A stretch of DNA of 64,000 nt, taken from assembly GCA_031472005.1 (NCBI GenBank), contig PZJY01000005.1, positions 1,426,001 through 1,490,000 of the forward strand, written 5' to 3'. This DNA comes from Tetracladium setigerum (taxonomy: Eukaryota > Ascomycota > Leotiomycetes > Helotiales). A model generated the notes under the pieces. The model did no database searches. It had not been told where the DNA came from and saw only the letters and a list, made by a program, of their open reading frames with translations. Position 1 is the stretch's first letter, and each line of letters opens with the position of its first letter. Below, piece by piece: positions 19,728-31,669 of the stretch. The translations under genes and the position numbers were made by a program.

Positions 19728-22700
19728 TTATTCCTCGTCAGACTCTTCTTCGGCAACCTGGTCATGATTAGTAGATCCTCAAGAACATGTAGTGTGACAA
19801 CTTACATCATCGTGGAATGTCTTTCCCTCGGTAGTCTCCTTAATAACACCCACCCGAATCACGAAATCACCGAAATGCTCTCCCTTCTTGCGCTCCAAGG
19901 AGTAGCGCTTCAGAAGAGGCTTCATGATGGCAAGGATCTCATCTTCCTTAATGCTGCTTCGGTACAGCTTGTTGAGACGTTGACCATGGTATCCACCACC
20001 AAGGTACATGTTATACGCTCCGAAAGCCTTACCGACAAACGCAACCTCAGCCAACCAAGGACGAGCGCAGCCGTTGGGACAACCAGTCATTCTCATGACG
20101 ATTGAATCCTGACGCAGACCGTTCTCCTCAAGGACACCCTCAAGCTTGGTAATAAGAACAGGAAGGTAGCGCTCGGATTCAGCCATGGCAAGACCACAAG
20201 TTGGGAAAGCGACACAAGCGGAAGACGAGAGACGGAGGCCAGAGAATTGATAGTTGTCAAGCTTGTACTTGGCCATCATGTCCTTCAATATTGGCAGATC
20301 CTCATCGGCAGCATTGCTGAGAATCAAATGCTGGTTACCAGTCAATCGGAACTCGCCCTTGTGAATCTTTGCAATCTCGCGGAGACCAGTCTTCATTGGG
20401 AAGTCCGCAGTATCCTCGATACGTCCGTTTTCGATAAAGAAGGTGAAATGGTTCAATCCATTCTCATCCTTTTGCCATCCAAAGGTATCAACATTGCTTT
20501 GGAACTTGAATGGCTTTGGCTTGTCAAATTTCTTGCCCCACATCTCCTCGACCTTACCCTTGAAAACGTCTACTCCCATATCGTCAATGGTGTACTTGAG
20601 ACGAGCGTGCTTGCGATTCTTGCGGTCACCGTGATCACGCTGAACAAGCATGACCTTCTCGCATGCAATGTGGACTTCTTCCTTGGACACGTATCCGAGC
20701 ATGCTACCTGTGCGGGGGTAGGTCTTCTTATTGTTGTGAGTTACACCCATACCGCCACCAGCCAGCAAATTGAATCCGGTGAGATCGCCTTGCCTGTTCT
20801 TGATGGCGATAAGACCAACGTCGTGGGCATAAACATCAGTGTCGTTGTGTGGAGGAATGGCAATGGTGATCTTGAACTTTCTTGGGAGGTATGTAGGACC
20901 ATACAGTGGTTCGTAGTCTTGAATTGCATCACCAGCAACTTGAGTCTTCTTGTCGTTCTCATCCTTGAGCCAGATCTCGTGATATGCAGTTGTCGACGGC
21001 AGAAGATGGTCAGAAATTTTCTGCGAGCAAGTATAGACTTGACGGTGGTATTTCGAAGCCGTTGGCAAACTGCTGGACATTACGTTTCGGTTGACATCAC
21101 CACACGCGGCAATGGTTGTCATCAATGATTTGTTGATTGCTTGCATAGCCGACTTGAGCTTGCCCTTAACAACTCCATGGAATTGGAATGTTTGGCGGGT
21201 GGTCAACTTCATGGTTTCGTTTCCGAAAGCATTGCTGATATCATCCATCTGAATCCATTGCAGGGGGGTCGAAACACCACCAGCCAATCTGCATCGAATC
21301 ATGAAAGAGTATGCAGGCTCGAGACCTTGGGCCTTACGCTCGTCTCGGAGATCACGATCATCTTGCATGTATGTGCCATGGAACTTTGTTAATTGTTGAT
21401 CCGAGGCCGAGATGGCAGCTGTTGTGGTATCGGCGAGACCTTCCTCGATGGTACCTCGAAGGAAATTTGAGGCGATCTTGATATCCTCGTTTGTGATTGG
21501 CGGGGGTTCCTCTGGCAATCCTTCGACTTTGTCAACTCCTAGAGCTTGCCAGACACGAGGCTCCCACTCTTGGTAGCCAGTCTGATACTCATCAGGATCT
21601 TGGTCATCACCAAGACCAATCTCAGCAAGTCGTTTTCCACCAAGGTTGCCAAGAACGCGGTCAAGGTCCTTTGCGGGCTTGTTGTAGTAGTGCTTGTCCT
21701 CCTTTCGAGGCCAATAGTGACTATCTCCAAGACCAAAGACGGAATAGTTGATGTTGGCAAGATCGAGCTCGGTGTTGTCCTTGATTGCGTCCCAGAAGGC
21801 ACGACCGTTTTGTGGGAATTCACCTTGACCAGCGGTACTGCAAACAAAGATGATATTTTGCTCGCTTGGGAGATCCTCAAGGGGATAGTCCTCCATCGCC
21901 ATGACCATCGACTTCAAGCCACGGGCTTTTCCTCTGTTTGCCAATCGCTTTGCGATCTTCTCACCATTTCCGTTGTCCGAGGTGAAGAGAACAGTCAAAG
22001 GAGCACCGAAGAGACCATCCAGAAGCTTGGCGTAGGCATCTTTTGCGTTTCTCTTTTGGAGAGAACGAACCTCTGCGCCGTAATCTTGTGACAAATTTGA
22101 TGAGAAATCTGGGTGTCTCTTCATCAATTGTGTCAAGTGGTTGTCACGTGCCAAGAACTCCTTCAACTCATTCTTGATTCGCTCGGAATCAAGAGAGAAG
22201 TTAGGCTCATTCTTGTCTTCGTTTTGTGGATTCCATCGGTATAATGGCCAGTATCCAATGTCGACGGCCTTCTTGGTTTCTTGGAGAACAGTCAATGGTG
22301 ACTCGCTCTCATTGAAATATGGAAGATAAGCAACCACAACCGAAGGGCCTTCGAATTGATCGGCCTCGATCATGGCTTGCAGAACTTGAGTGTACGAGCT
22401 GTACACGGCAACCGAAGCAACATAGGCGTTTCCATAGTTCATTGCGTAAAGACCGATGTCCTTCTTTCTTCGAGCTGCATCATCAGCTGCTCGCTCGGAA
22501 TAGGGAGTGGAATCGATGATGAGCATATTGACATTCTCGCCCGAAGCGATGACATGATGGACACCAGAATTACCCAAATCATAAGACCAAGCGTCCGATC
22601 CGACAAGCCATTGCGATTCGTTTCGGAAAAGGCCCTTCTTTGAGAGAAGTTCCCGGGACAGAGGAGAGCCATCAGTTTGAAGTCGTGAGATAACATCATC

Positions 22701-24583
22701 GGCAATTTGAGTTGCCTTTGCACCATCGTTGACATTTGACAGCCACTTCGAGAGCCATGGCTTGACAGATTCCGTCACAAAGTCCTTCGACTTAGCCGCT
22801 TGTTGCACCTCGCCAAAGAATCGGCGCTTGTGCTCCTTTCTAGCGAGAAGCGATCCAAACCCGAATTCGGGATTTGATGCAACGGTTGCTGAAATTCCAG
22901 CATTTTGAGATCCTAACGCGTTTGCCAGGTAAAGCCTCTCTCCGAAAACTTGATCCAAAATCTTCATATATGCAGATTCCACCTTTGGCTGCGAAAGCTT
23001 GAAATCCTCTGCATCCTCGGCTGGTCCGTCTGCTTTTCCAACCTCCAAGTTTTGGATGGGTTTCGCACTTGTGAGATTCTGGAAGACGCCTCGAAGAGCT
23101 TGTCTGACAGTATCTTGAGCAATGTATCCTAGTTGATGTCCAACAATGGTCTCAACGCCACCTCCTGGCCCAGACTTGAGAGTTGTAAGCAAGTCAAGGA
23201 AAAGTGGGCCCCATTTAGTTGTCTTTCTGCGGACTTGTTCCAGAACTGCCAAACGCTTGACGGATTTGGGGATTGTCGCAATGAGATTAGAGCCCAACCA
23301 AGGTCTGTACAACCTAGCTGTGATCACGCCTGCCTGACCAAAAGTCTCGTTAGATTTGGCCTCATCAATTGCCTTTGCAAAAAGTCCAGCGTCTGCACCG
23401 AAAATGAAGACTGCGGTCTCCGCATTCGAAGGCCCAGAATACTGGAAGGGAGTGTATTGCCGTCCAACACTTTGCTCGAGTTGAGCCCAGATCGCAGTGA
23501 CGAACTTGAAAATGTCGTCGGAATTGACTGGTCGAGTAGTGGTGGCGTCCACGGTGGTAGCCGAGGAAACACTGGTTTTGCTGTCCACGCTGCTTTCTCT
23601 ACCCGAAGAACCAACCGAAGAAGGCTTGGATTGTGCGCTTGGAGTAGGTGCCTGCAATGCTGGGGTCGAAGTCGACTCAACTCCTTCCATTGCACTTGAT
23701 GCTTCCTGGGGAAGAGGGGCCCCTTCTGTGACAGTTGCTAATCTTCCATCATCAGCATATATGGTTGTCCCTCCAATTCTGCTGCTCTGGAAAAGCCTGA
23801 CGGCATCGAGATTTAAAACAGACTTGACCACCTCGGCATCCTCAAAAGAAATGTGAGTGTCATCTGCAGACGAGCCAGCATCGAAGAAATGAATTACTCC
23901 CTTGCCCGACTTGATTGCCAGGGCATGGGCGGTCAATGCAATATCCTGGGCCTCCTGTAAGGACTCTGATTGTAAGAATGTGAAGCCGGAATTTCGAATC
24001 GAGGTAATGGACGAGTAATCTGGATACTGTGCAGGTTGTAGTGCCACGTGAATGACCACTGGGAGGTTGGAGAGTCGATATAGGTGGGGCACGGAAGAAA
24101 CGAGAATGGAGGATGTAGTAGTGACCGAAACTAGCTTGCCAGAACGGATTGGTGTAAAGACAGAAAGGAGAGGATCAGCATTGTGCCTGACGGTTTGAAT
24201 CTGAGCAATTGGATTAGCAAAAGCTTCTATCTCCCTCTACCAAGTGTAGGCAGGTGAAAACAAACCTCGGGCACTCCATTGTCTGCGGTGGCCACCAGAC
24301 TCTGGTCTTTTCGGCCAGCATAACGCTTCAAGTGCGATGAGAAAGCCGAATCAATTGCCTGAGCTGGCTGAACGGAAATGATCACATCAGAGGAGAGGTA
24401 TGCAATCCTTGCCACTATTCACAGAGAGGAGCGATTAGCAAAGTTCGAGAGAAGCAGGGCCAACAAAGCCTAGCGAGGGAGCATGCAGATGGACGGATGG
24501 GGTGATGATAGCAGCAAGCAAATGTGTGTGTTCTTCTTACCAGCTTCTTCTGGCGTGCGGATCTTCAATTCCTGCGTCGCCAT
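19728..24583 (-). CDS. MET5: sulfite reductase (NADPH) hemoprotein beta subunit
   Basis: Reduces sulfite to sulfide in assimilatory sulfur metabolism, with the flavoprotein alpha subunit (MET10), in the cytosol. About 1,540 residues in four exons: MATQELKIRTPEEA (24583), an exon ending NGVPE at about 24270, a long exon starting near 24200, and VAEEESDEE at 19730-19756. The N-terminal half resembles pyruvate-ferredoxin oxidoreductase. A flavodoxin domain follows (VLFTSDNGNGEKIAKRLA, FVCSTAGQGEFPQNGR, YSVFGLGDSHYWPRKEDKHY). The C-terminal third has the two nitrite/sulfite reductase half-domains. The siroheme-4Fe4S ligands are visible as C-x5-C (SSACVAFPTCGLAM) and C-x3-C (TGCPNGCARPW). Length and order match fungal MET5/ECM17. 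No frame damage over 4.3 kb. A TCACGTG lies about 300 bases upstream. Confidence 0.96.
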
Positions 24584-26093
24584 GATTGCGACTGGGTGGG
24601 TTGTGTAGTTTAACCTCCTGAGGATATACAAGGGAGGAGGAAGGAGGAGGAGATTGATAGATGAAAGGAAGGGAGGAGGAGGAGGAGGAGAAGTTGAACT
24701 ACTATTTCTCTGGCACTTTACTTTTCACACTTTTTCCCCAGCAGCACCAGCTCCGACGAATCTTGGGGCGCCGGTCGGAGCTGTGCAGGGATTTACAGGG
24801 TTGGCATCAGCCAGTCGGCGGTCATCGACTTCCCTCCCACTGTGATTTGCGAATCAGAGCCATCACGAGTGGTGCAGAAGAGGTCACGTGCTAAGCACGC
24901 AATTACTGCAGCCACGGCCCCCCACCTTTATCGACACCCTCCCCCGGACTACTGACAAAGCGAGAGAGTCCAGAACGACGACCATTATTCCGCTAATTCA
25001 ATCATCTGTTTCTTACTGTACCTACCACTACTCTACTATACACTTTATATATGTCCCTGGTTAACGAGCAAGTCCTTCTTTGGGCTGCTGCAGCAGCCCA
25101 CGGTGGCACTATGTTGAGTCTTGCCTTTACGTAACTCTCATTCGCTTCCTTCCACCACAATGCAATGGCATCATCATTCTCGTGGCCACACAAGGGATTT
25201 GAAGAATCCTCGTGGCTACGGTATCTATACAAGGGATTTGAAGGACTTTCCTGCACCGGTGATGGCTATCCCTCACAGCTGCTCCCAAGGTTCGAATCCC
25301 GCAAAGCTCCAACTAAGCGAGCATCGGGGAATGTGTGACTCGGAGAATCGTCGGTATGTTCTATTCAAGTGTTGCTCGAAAAAATGACTAACAAAAGTAA
25401 CCATCAGCTCTTTCTACTTATTATTCCTCGCTAAATCGAGCTCCTGGCTTTAAACCATCTATCTCCCTTTAAAACAACAAGGAGAGCTTGCGCGGCCAAA
25501 CAGGTTCTTCATGAAAGGCAAGTGCTACTTCTTTGCCGTTGTCGTTTCGTCTCCACCCACACATGAATATGTCTCTCGTACGGTGTTACGAGTAAACACT
25601 TATCTAGACAGCTGCATAAGTAGGTAGGTACCTAGGTATGCACAGATGCCTGTAACCTACTCGCATCATACGACCGCTTCCCAACCTTTTGTTCTGATGC
25701 CTTCTCTAAAACCTTGCGAAAGAGCCCTCGCTAACGTCCTCCTAGCACTCCTCCATGCTTAGAACAGTATATTCGAATTTCGAGGCAATCCAAAAAAATT
25801 TGTAAAAAAAAATTGAACTACGGACGAGAAGTGGTGAGTATACGGAGCGACGAGTGAAATGAATGTTGAAAATAACAAGAACGTGTGATTTTTCCTTGAG
25901 CATGATCATCACGGTGAGAGTATCCCTTTGCCGTCTTACACTACACGCTGCTGGCCAGGGAGGAACGATTTACGGCAAGTTACAAGTAGGTATAAAACTC
26001 GTTGTGGATCCTGTGACGGAGACGAAAAGTAGTTCGCATCCCTCTTCTTCTCTTTCTCGCACTCTCTCACACACTCAAAGACTACACATCTAC
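24584..26093. other. intergenic region, MET5 promoter side
   Basis: Upstream of the sulfite reductase gene and downstream of the cysteine-rich gene. GA-rich stretch at 24640-24690; TCACGTG at 24884-24890; GTAGGTAGGTACCTAGGTA near 25619-25637. GAAGGACT/AAGGGATTTGAAG phrases recur near 25192-25250. No gene recognised. Confidence 0.5.
24884..24890 (+). promoter_or_regulatory. TCACGTG element upstream of MET5
   Basis: TCACGTG is the Cbf1-type site found in yeast sulfur-assimilation promoters. Whether filamentous fungi use it this way here is unknown. Confidence 0.35.
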
Positions 26094-26804
26094 TCAAACT
26101 ACCAAAATCCCCATCACCGCAGCAATCCCAACGGCTCCAAAAACCACTGGTGTTGCCATCATGCCTGGATTGGAGGTTCTCGAAGCCGCGGTGGCGCCCG
26201 AGCTCGTGCTGGAGCTGGAGCTCGAAGAGGATGAACTCGAGGTCGTTGAGGATGACGACGAAGTTGACGATGTCGAAAACCTGCTCGAACTGTAATGCGT
26301 GGATGAGCTGGTTGAGCTGTAGGTACGCACTCGTGTGGTAGAGCTTCTCGATGTTACGTCGTCGTCGTCTCCATCATCATCAACAATATCATCCGATCCG
26401 CCAGTTCCACCATTGCCGGAACTAGTCGCTAAATGTCCAATGTTTACTGTCAGTAAGTGTGCTTTTGCCAGCGCATGTTGTCCGCCGCTCCGATAGCATG
26501 GACTTACCAACATTGCACTTTATCGACTCGCAAGTACTGGGATAACCTGCTGTGCAGGCAATCATAGCGGATGTGCAGGCCAGAAAGGCGCTGGTTTCAG
26601 GGCACAAGCAACTCGAGCCAGCATTACACTGGCGGCATGATCCCGCTTTGAAAGAGTCTGCAATACACTTCAGCAAATCAGCTTCTCTCTTCAAATCATT
26701 GAACTTGCAGATTGTGAGAGAGATGGACTTACGTCACACACGCCCTGAGAAACAGTCTGATGCAGAAGAGAGAGGACGGCCACAGCTAAAAGCAGGACTC
26801 GCAT
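26094..26804 (-). CDS. secreted cysteine-rich, Ser/Thr-rich protein, probably GPI-anchored
   Basis: Predicted cell-surface protein of unknown function. Signal peptide MRVLLLAVAVLSLLHQTVSQ. After splicing, a nine-Cys region (CIADSFKAGSCRQC, SSCLCPETSAFLAC, MIACTAGYPSTC, CESIKC) is followed by an acidic stretch (DDIVDDDGDDDD), about 50 Ser/Thr-rich residues, and a hydrophobic C-terminus (VVFGAVGIAAVMGILVV) typical of GPI attachment. Introns: donor GTAAGT after VCD near 26733, with the most likely acceptor just before CIADSF (about 65 nt), and a second from about 26507 to 26430. The C-L-C plus paired cysteines recall CFEM domains, but spacing differs and the usual Asp is absent, so I do not call it CFEM. 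Exon 2's start is uncertain. Confidence 0.7.
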
Positions 26805-28617
26805 TGTGACGTTTTCGGTCTGGTGGAGGATTAATCAGACTCAGTAACGATGCTGCTCAAAGTTGAGTTGATTTGATGTCTGAGGATTTGTTGTTTACTT
26901 GAAGTACTCCGTATTTGTACACACTCGCTCAGACTCCACCAATACTTTGGAAATGCGCCACGTCCGCTGGATTGCATAAACCACAGCTGGGAGAACATTG
27001 AATCTAAGCTTGGCAGCGCAATGAATATGCCCACCAAGCGAGGCATAGGCGAAATATTGATTTCGCGGTATAAGTGGCGTTCAGCTGAGGCGGTACTTTG
27101 AGGTACAGCGAAGCGAGCATCAGGGGTCGAAATCTGAGTACCACTCGGTCACTGAAAGTAGTGAGACAATTACTGGGAATTGATTGCAAGGCCCCGAAGG
27201 ATAGCTCGGTATGCGTTTGTACAGAAGATGTCTCGGTAGTATCGCGTAATGCGTCAAGTATTACCACCCAGTGCGTTGCGATATTGTCATGGTAGCACGT
27301 GACAGTCAATCGCATCCTCACCACAGCGACTTTCAACTTCCTGGAAGCAAGCTCTTTAGACATCACATCCACATAAATAGAGCCCCTATTACTTGATACT
27401 GCGTTGTCTCAAGACATGGGATGTTAGCCTAGGCTCAGTATCCCGATAGCGCCCATATCATGAGCATGTATTTCAATGACAGCGACTTGTGTGTTCATAA
27501 GAGAGTATTTGTACGGCACTGCCAGAGGATATAGATTTCGAACAAGGCAGCAGGAACGTATGGTGATATTTGGGATAAAAATGATTTTATTGTAGTGTCA
27601 ACAATATGCTCTACTTGAGAGAATAAAGAAGAAAACTACCAATCAAGAAAAGGTGGTCTTGGCTTAGCTATACAGGTCCGTAACAGGACTCTGATGGCTG
27701 TCGTCGATTCCAGTAGTCAAGTCAGAAGTGCAGAGCCAAGATTTAATTTCTACCGCAAAATTTTTTAGGTGCTTGCCACATGCCGAAGAGCTGCGGCCTT
27801 CTCTCCGGCCACCTTGCTCTCGCACAAGTCAACCCATGTGATCTCCTCGACTCGACCTCATAGATATTCTCAACCACTACAGTCTCTCAATACTCTGCTT
27901 TAGATATGCATGCAGACCACTGTTCTACATGTGCTGTCTCCGGCAGGATGCACATGCTGGCGTTACAGATTGCGTCGAAGGAAGTATCATTATGTAGTTC
28001 AACAGAGAAAACATTTAGTAGCTTTGCGAATGTAGAGCACTCACTACTAGCTGTTGTGCATATGTTTCCCTCTCAAATTTCAATCCTCTTCTGTCATTCT
28101 TCTTCTTTTTCATTAAAGAAATTCCGAAGATGTTGAATAAGATAAATTGCTCAAAATCAAAATTGTACGCACATGCAAAACTACCCTCCTCAAGACGCAC
28201 ACTTCCCTCCATGTCGTTCTAAGCCAACAACTTATGCGTCCAATCCAAACCACAATCACCTCACCACCAATAAATAACACAGACCCGCGCAAGAAGTATC
28301 TTTAGAGGGCTATCTCGAGCCCGTAACTGATTCCGAGAGTGATAAATGCATAAACAAAATAACAAAGTGAAATAAAAACTAGTTCTGGTAAATCAAAAAT
28401 CGCAACCACATTAGATTCCAAGTACTACAATTCAGATCAATCATTAAATATCCGACCCAGACCACCCGCCCGCATTAAGAAAAGTCAAACAAGCGCACCG
28501 TGAAATGCATTGCTCGTGATACGCCAATTCCCATTCGAAGCCTATAGTTGCTCGTGCCCTCAATCTTATACAATTCCAAACTCTCATCTAGCTTCCAACG
28601 GTAGCCACGAAAACCAT
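26805..28617. other. intergenic region, no gene seen
   Basis: About 1.8 kb. Short frames on both strands show no conserved domain, signal peptide or splice-linked extension that I can support. No repeat family recognised. Confidence 0.45.
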
Positions 28618-29538
28618 CTATACCTTTCCTCCGATATTGAGATGAGGAACAGGCGGTCCTGTCCCACTGCGCGCTCTCCGTTCCCTCTCGATCGTTCCTG
28701 GAGGTCCAGATGGAACCCTACTGGCCTTGAATCTCCCATCCAAGCCCTTAATCCAGGAATCATCTGCCTGTCCACCGAGCCAATAGCTCTCCCCAACGCC
28801 AACCATGAATCTCCCAGCCTTACCCATCCACCCCTTGCCTTGCGCATTCTCCTCCTTGAAGGGGTTATCAGCCGGAAGATCCGCCGCGCCATCAGTGTGC
28901 AAATGCAACTTCAACTGATTGTTCGCGGCATAGACATGACTCCTCAACACCTGCCTGGCATAGGCCATAACTACAAAGATGAAGTAAATCCTGATAACCG
29001 TGAAGATTCCAACGAGGAAAAGACTGGGAATGCTCTCTTCAATTCCAACGCCATGACTGATCGAAGCTCCTCCCACCGTGGCAGCGCCAACCCCAGAACC
29101 AACGAGCGCAACGGCGTCTTGTCCAGCCTTTCCAGCTACGATGCTAACTTTGCTGACGTTGTATTTTGGGCTGGTGAAGCCGGCAGTATCGCTAATCGTG
29201 CCACTGCCTGGGGCGTTGGCGGGGATATCCTCATTCGCTTGATCGGCGCTTACCGCAAGGAACCAGGTAATCGCAAAGGCGCTCGTGAACGCGGTATTCA
29301 CAATCGTATCGATAATATAAAAGTAAGCCAGCGCAAGGTTTTGAAACGGTGTGCCGAGGCGGACGTGAGGCATGAGGAAGGTGACCAGGACGAGCGCGAG
29401 GCACGAGTAGATGTACATTGAGAGTTGGAGGGGCGAGAGCGACACGCCGGTTAAGATGGAGAGGAGACCGAAGAATCCAGTTATTTTGTTAAAGATTACG
29501 GAGAGGACAATCATCTCGACACCGGTGCGAAGAGACAT
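28618..29538 (-). CDS. KEI1: inositolphosphorylceramide synthase subunit Kei1
   Basis: Golgi membrane partner of Aur1 in inositolphosphorylceramide synthase, which makes the fungal complex sphingolipid core. Single exon, 306 residues, starting MSLRTGVEMIVLSVIFNKITG. Four predicted membrane segments: FNKITGFFGLLSILTG, LSMYIYSCLALVLVTFL, FYIIDTIVNTAFTSAFAITW and SLFLVGIFTVIRIYFIFVVM. This is the layout of the Kei1/DUF1753 family, including the lumenal loop between segments 3 and 4 and a cytosolic tail with a Pro/Arg-rich end. No frame damage. The identification rests on recognising the family pattern. Confidence 0.85.
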   Translation of the reverse strand: MSLRTGVEMIVLSVIFNKITGFFGLLSILTGVSLSPLQLSMYIYSCLALVLVTFLMPHVRLGTPFQNLALAYFYIIDTIVNTAFTSAFAITWFLAVSADQANEDIPANAPGSGTISDTAGFTSPKYNVSKVSIVAGKAGQDAVALVGSGVGAATVGGASISHGVGIEESIPSLFLVGIFTVIRIYFIFVVMAYARQVLRSHVYAANNQLKLHLHTDGAADLPADNPFKEENAQGKGWMGKAGRFMVGVGESYWLGGQADDSWIKGLDGRFKASRVPSGPPGTIERERRARSGTGPPVPHLNIGGKV

Positions 29539-30300
29539 GAAGTGTAGGAAAGTCTGGTGGTCTCAGTGTTAGCATTTTGCTATGGCTTGCTGTGGTTGGC
29601 AGTGAGCAGCGGGTGACCTACCTCGGGCGGGGGACCGCCAAATATCTCGTTATTAAACCCATTCTGATACAATCTCGGTGGTCGTGTCTTTCGGTGCGCA
29701 ATAGAAGGGGTGTTGTAAGTCGGCTTGAAGGAGTGTGGTTGAGTTGATGTTTAGGCGTTGTCTCTCGGATTCTTCGGGATGGAATTTTAGGGGAAATCGT
29801 TGTCGCAGACCCCGTCATCAACGAGCCTTGGCAGATCAGCAGTAATCAAAGCATGAAGTTTATGAGAACTCAAAATTTCCTTTGAAATGAATGTTATACA
29901 AGAGAAAACTAGTGTTATTCTACTTGTTTATGGATACTACTGTGTACTTCAACGGGCAAGCTGCGAAAGCTGGTTCGGTACTCAAGCTTTCTTGGATAAG
30001 CTTAGGCTATTCCAAAATACTAATTCGAATATCTCATACTAGAGAAAAGGCACAAATCTTCCTTACTTTTGTTCTAGTACATCGTCTCCATCGACTAGAA
30101 ACAGTAGGATCAAGATCAAAACCTCTTCTTACTATTAAACCCTAACTAAGTGCATCACTGTAATCGCTGAAAAGATGACGCTTTCGTATCTTACAATGCT
30201 CCTCCATCTCAACGCTATGCTCAGAAAGTTTCCAGGCCCATCCCTATTCCACAACATACCAAGAAGAGAAAGCCAACGACGTACGCCCGCAAGCCCCTAT
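29539..30300. other. intergenic region, no gene seen
   Basis: Promoter of KEI1 and 3' flank of YPT6. No supported coding frame. Confidence 0.5.
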
Positions 30301-31187
30301 CTAACAAGCACAGCCATCCTGGTTTGCCGGTGTAGGGTTAATGTTAACATCGATCACTACACCAGATTAGCATTTACTCTTCAACGTCTCGGATGACGAC
30401 ACCTACTCTGGTTCCCTTGAGTCGCTGCTCCTTCGGCCCCCTCCATGCCCGGCAATGCTTGTGCTATCCGCCTAAACAAGTTCTTGACATTATGCCCCAC
30501 CTTAGCACTTGTCTCAATAAACATCAGATTGTTCTTCTTCGCCTCCTCTTCTCCCTGAGCAGTTGTGACCTCTCGCTTATCGTTCAAATCCGTCTTGTTT
30601 CCTACCAGCACGATGATCACATCGTTTCCACGTTCGCCTCGGACATCGTCGACCCATTTCCGTGTGTTTTGGAAGGATTTGGCATCTACCGGCTCGTTAG
30701 AGAGGCAGTCATGAATAAACCCAGATGCACCTACTTGAGATATCGTAGACCACAACTGCCACACTTGAATCGCGGATGTATGAAGGGATTAAACTTCGGA
30801 AACGTTCTTGCCCCGCAGTATCCCATAGTTGTAATCGCACAGTCCGGTCTTCGAGGTACATAGTCTGCGCAATGGTCAGTTAGTCCGGGCTCTCAGAAAT
30901 TCACACAAGGCTCTCACCTTTGATAAGAAATCAATGCCTATGGTCGCCTGGTACATGTTGTCGAAGGAATCGTACATGAAGCGCGTTATTAGAGAAGTCT
31001 TCCCCACTGTAGGCAGTAATTAGTTTCGTCCCTCACATTTCGCAAGCCCAGGCATACCGCTCTGCTCTCCCAGAAACACCAGCCTATTCAGCGGTTAGTC
31101 AAACAGTCCTGGCACGCATGTAGTATCCAATGCCTACTTGAACTTCTTCAACGGATTGTTGTATGTTCCCGCTGCTGCTTGCGCCAT
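30301..31187 (-). CDS. YPT6: Rab GTPase Ypt6/Rab6
   Basis: Small GTPase controlling endosome-to-Golgi and intra-Golgi traffic. About 211 residues in six exons with five introns. Spliced motifs: P-loop FLGEQSVGKTSLITRF, effector-loop FDNMYQATIGIDFLSKTMYL typical of Rab6, WDTAGQERFRSLIPSYIRDS, NKTD and ETSAK. Exon 1 is MAQAAAGTYNNPLKKFK (31187). The last exon (30301-30346) is reached by joining CAG A to TG ATC and gives MIDVNINPTPANQDGCAC, ending in the Cys-Ala-Cys geranylgeranylation signal. This small exon is easily missed, because reading on from GNQ gives a false end SRCRHPRR. It is head-to-head with NOP53 (483 bases apart). Confidence 0.95.
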
Positions 31188-31669
31188 TTTGACTAGATTA
31201 TTTCCAGGACGGTGAGGATAGAAATGCTGGCGGGGAGGTTGTTAAATCAGGATATCGTATTCTCGCGTATGTACAATGAGTGCGTTGGATGAGGTGAGTC
31301 TATTCAAATATTCATGCGGTGGTTTGTACAAAGAAAGGGAAAGGAGGTTTCTTGCCAACTTGCCTCGCCCTCTTTAGTCTGCAATAATGGACGACACCGC
31401 CCACGCCAACGCCAACGCCAACTAACGCCAACGGAGTCCCTGACTCCATATCGGAGCGAGGCCTTGGCACCGGATTATCCCACGTTTTTCCGGGGCTAGG
31501 CGCGCATGGTCCGTGCCACCTGATAAGATTTTGATTTTCTAGAAAATAAGAAATATTCTTGCGGGGGAAGGACCTCAGAACATATCACAACATATCAGAG
31601 ATCAAAGCACATCACGACGTGAATTGACGAAGCAACGAACGCTCAATCAATTCAATCAATCGATCCATC
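31188..31669. promoter_or_regulatory. shared divergent promoter YPT6 / NOP53
   Basis: 482 bases between start codons. Contains an imperfect hexamer repeat of AACGCC units at about 31402-31432, near the middle. Confidence 0.55.
31402..31432 (+). repeat. AACGCC hexamer repeat
   Basis: About four to five ACGCCA/AACGCC units, interrupted once by AACTA. Confidence 0.75.

Noticed and set aside
20247..21128. 293-codon open frame on the plus strand
   Set aside because: It lies wholly antisense to the conserved C-terminal half of sulfite reductase and shows no domain; it is a shadow of the coding frame.
25285..25305. tRNA-like B box (GGTTCGAATCC)
   Set aside because: The flanking bases do not pair as a T stem, and no A box, anticodon arm or acceptor stem could be placed upstream.
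26515..26735. CFEM domain
   Set aside because: Cysteine spacing and the missing Asp do not fit; kept only as a cysteine-rich region.
28510..29421. 303-codon open frame on the plus strand
   Set aside because: Antisense to KEI1; composition and lack of motifs indicate a shadow.
30381..30764. YPT6 ending at SRCRHPRR
   Set aside because: Splicing to the small exon at 30301-30346 gives the expected Rab6 tail with a CAC prenylation signal.
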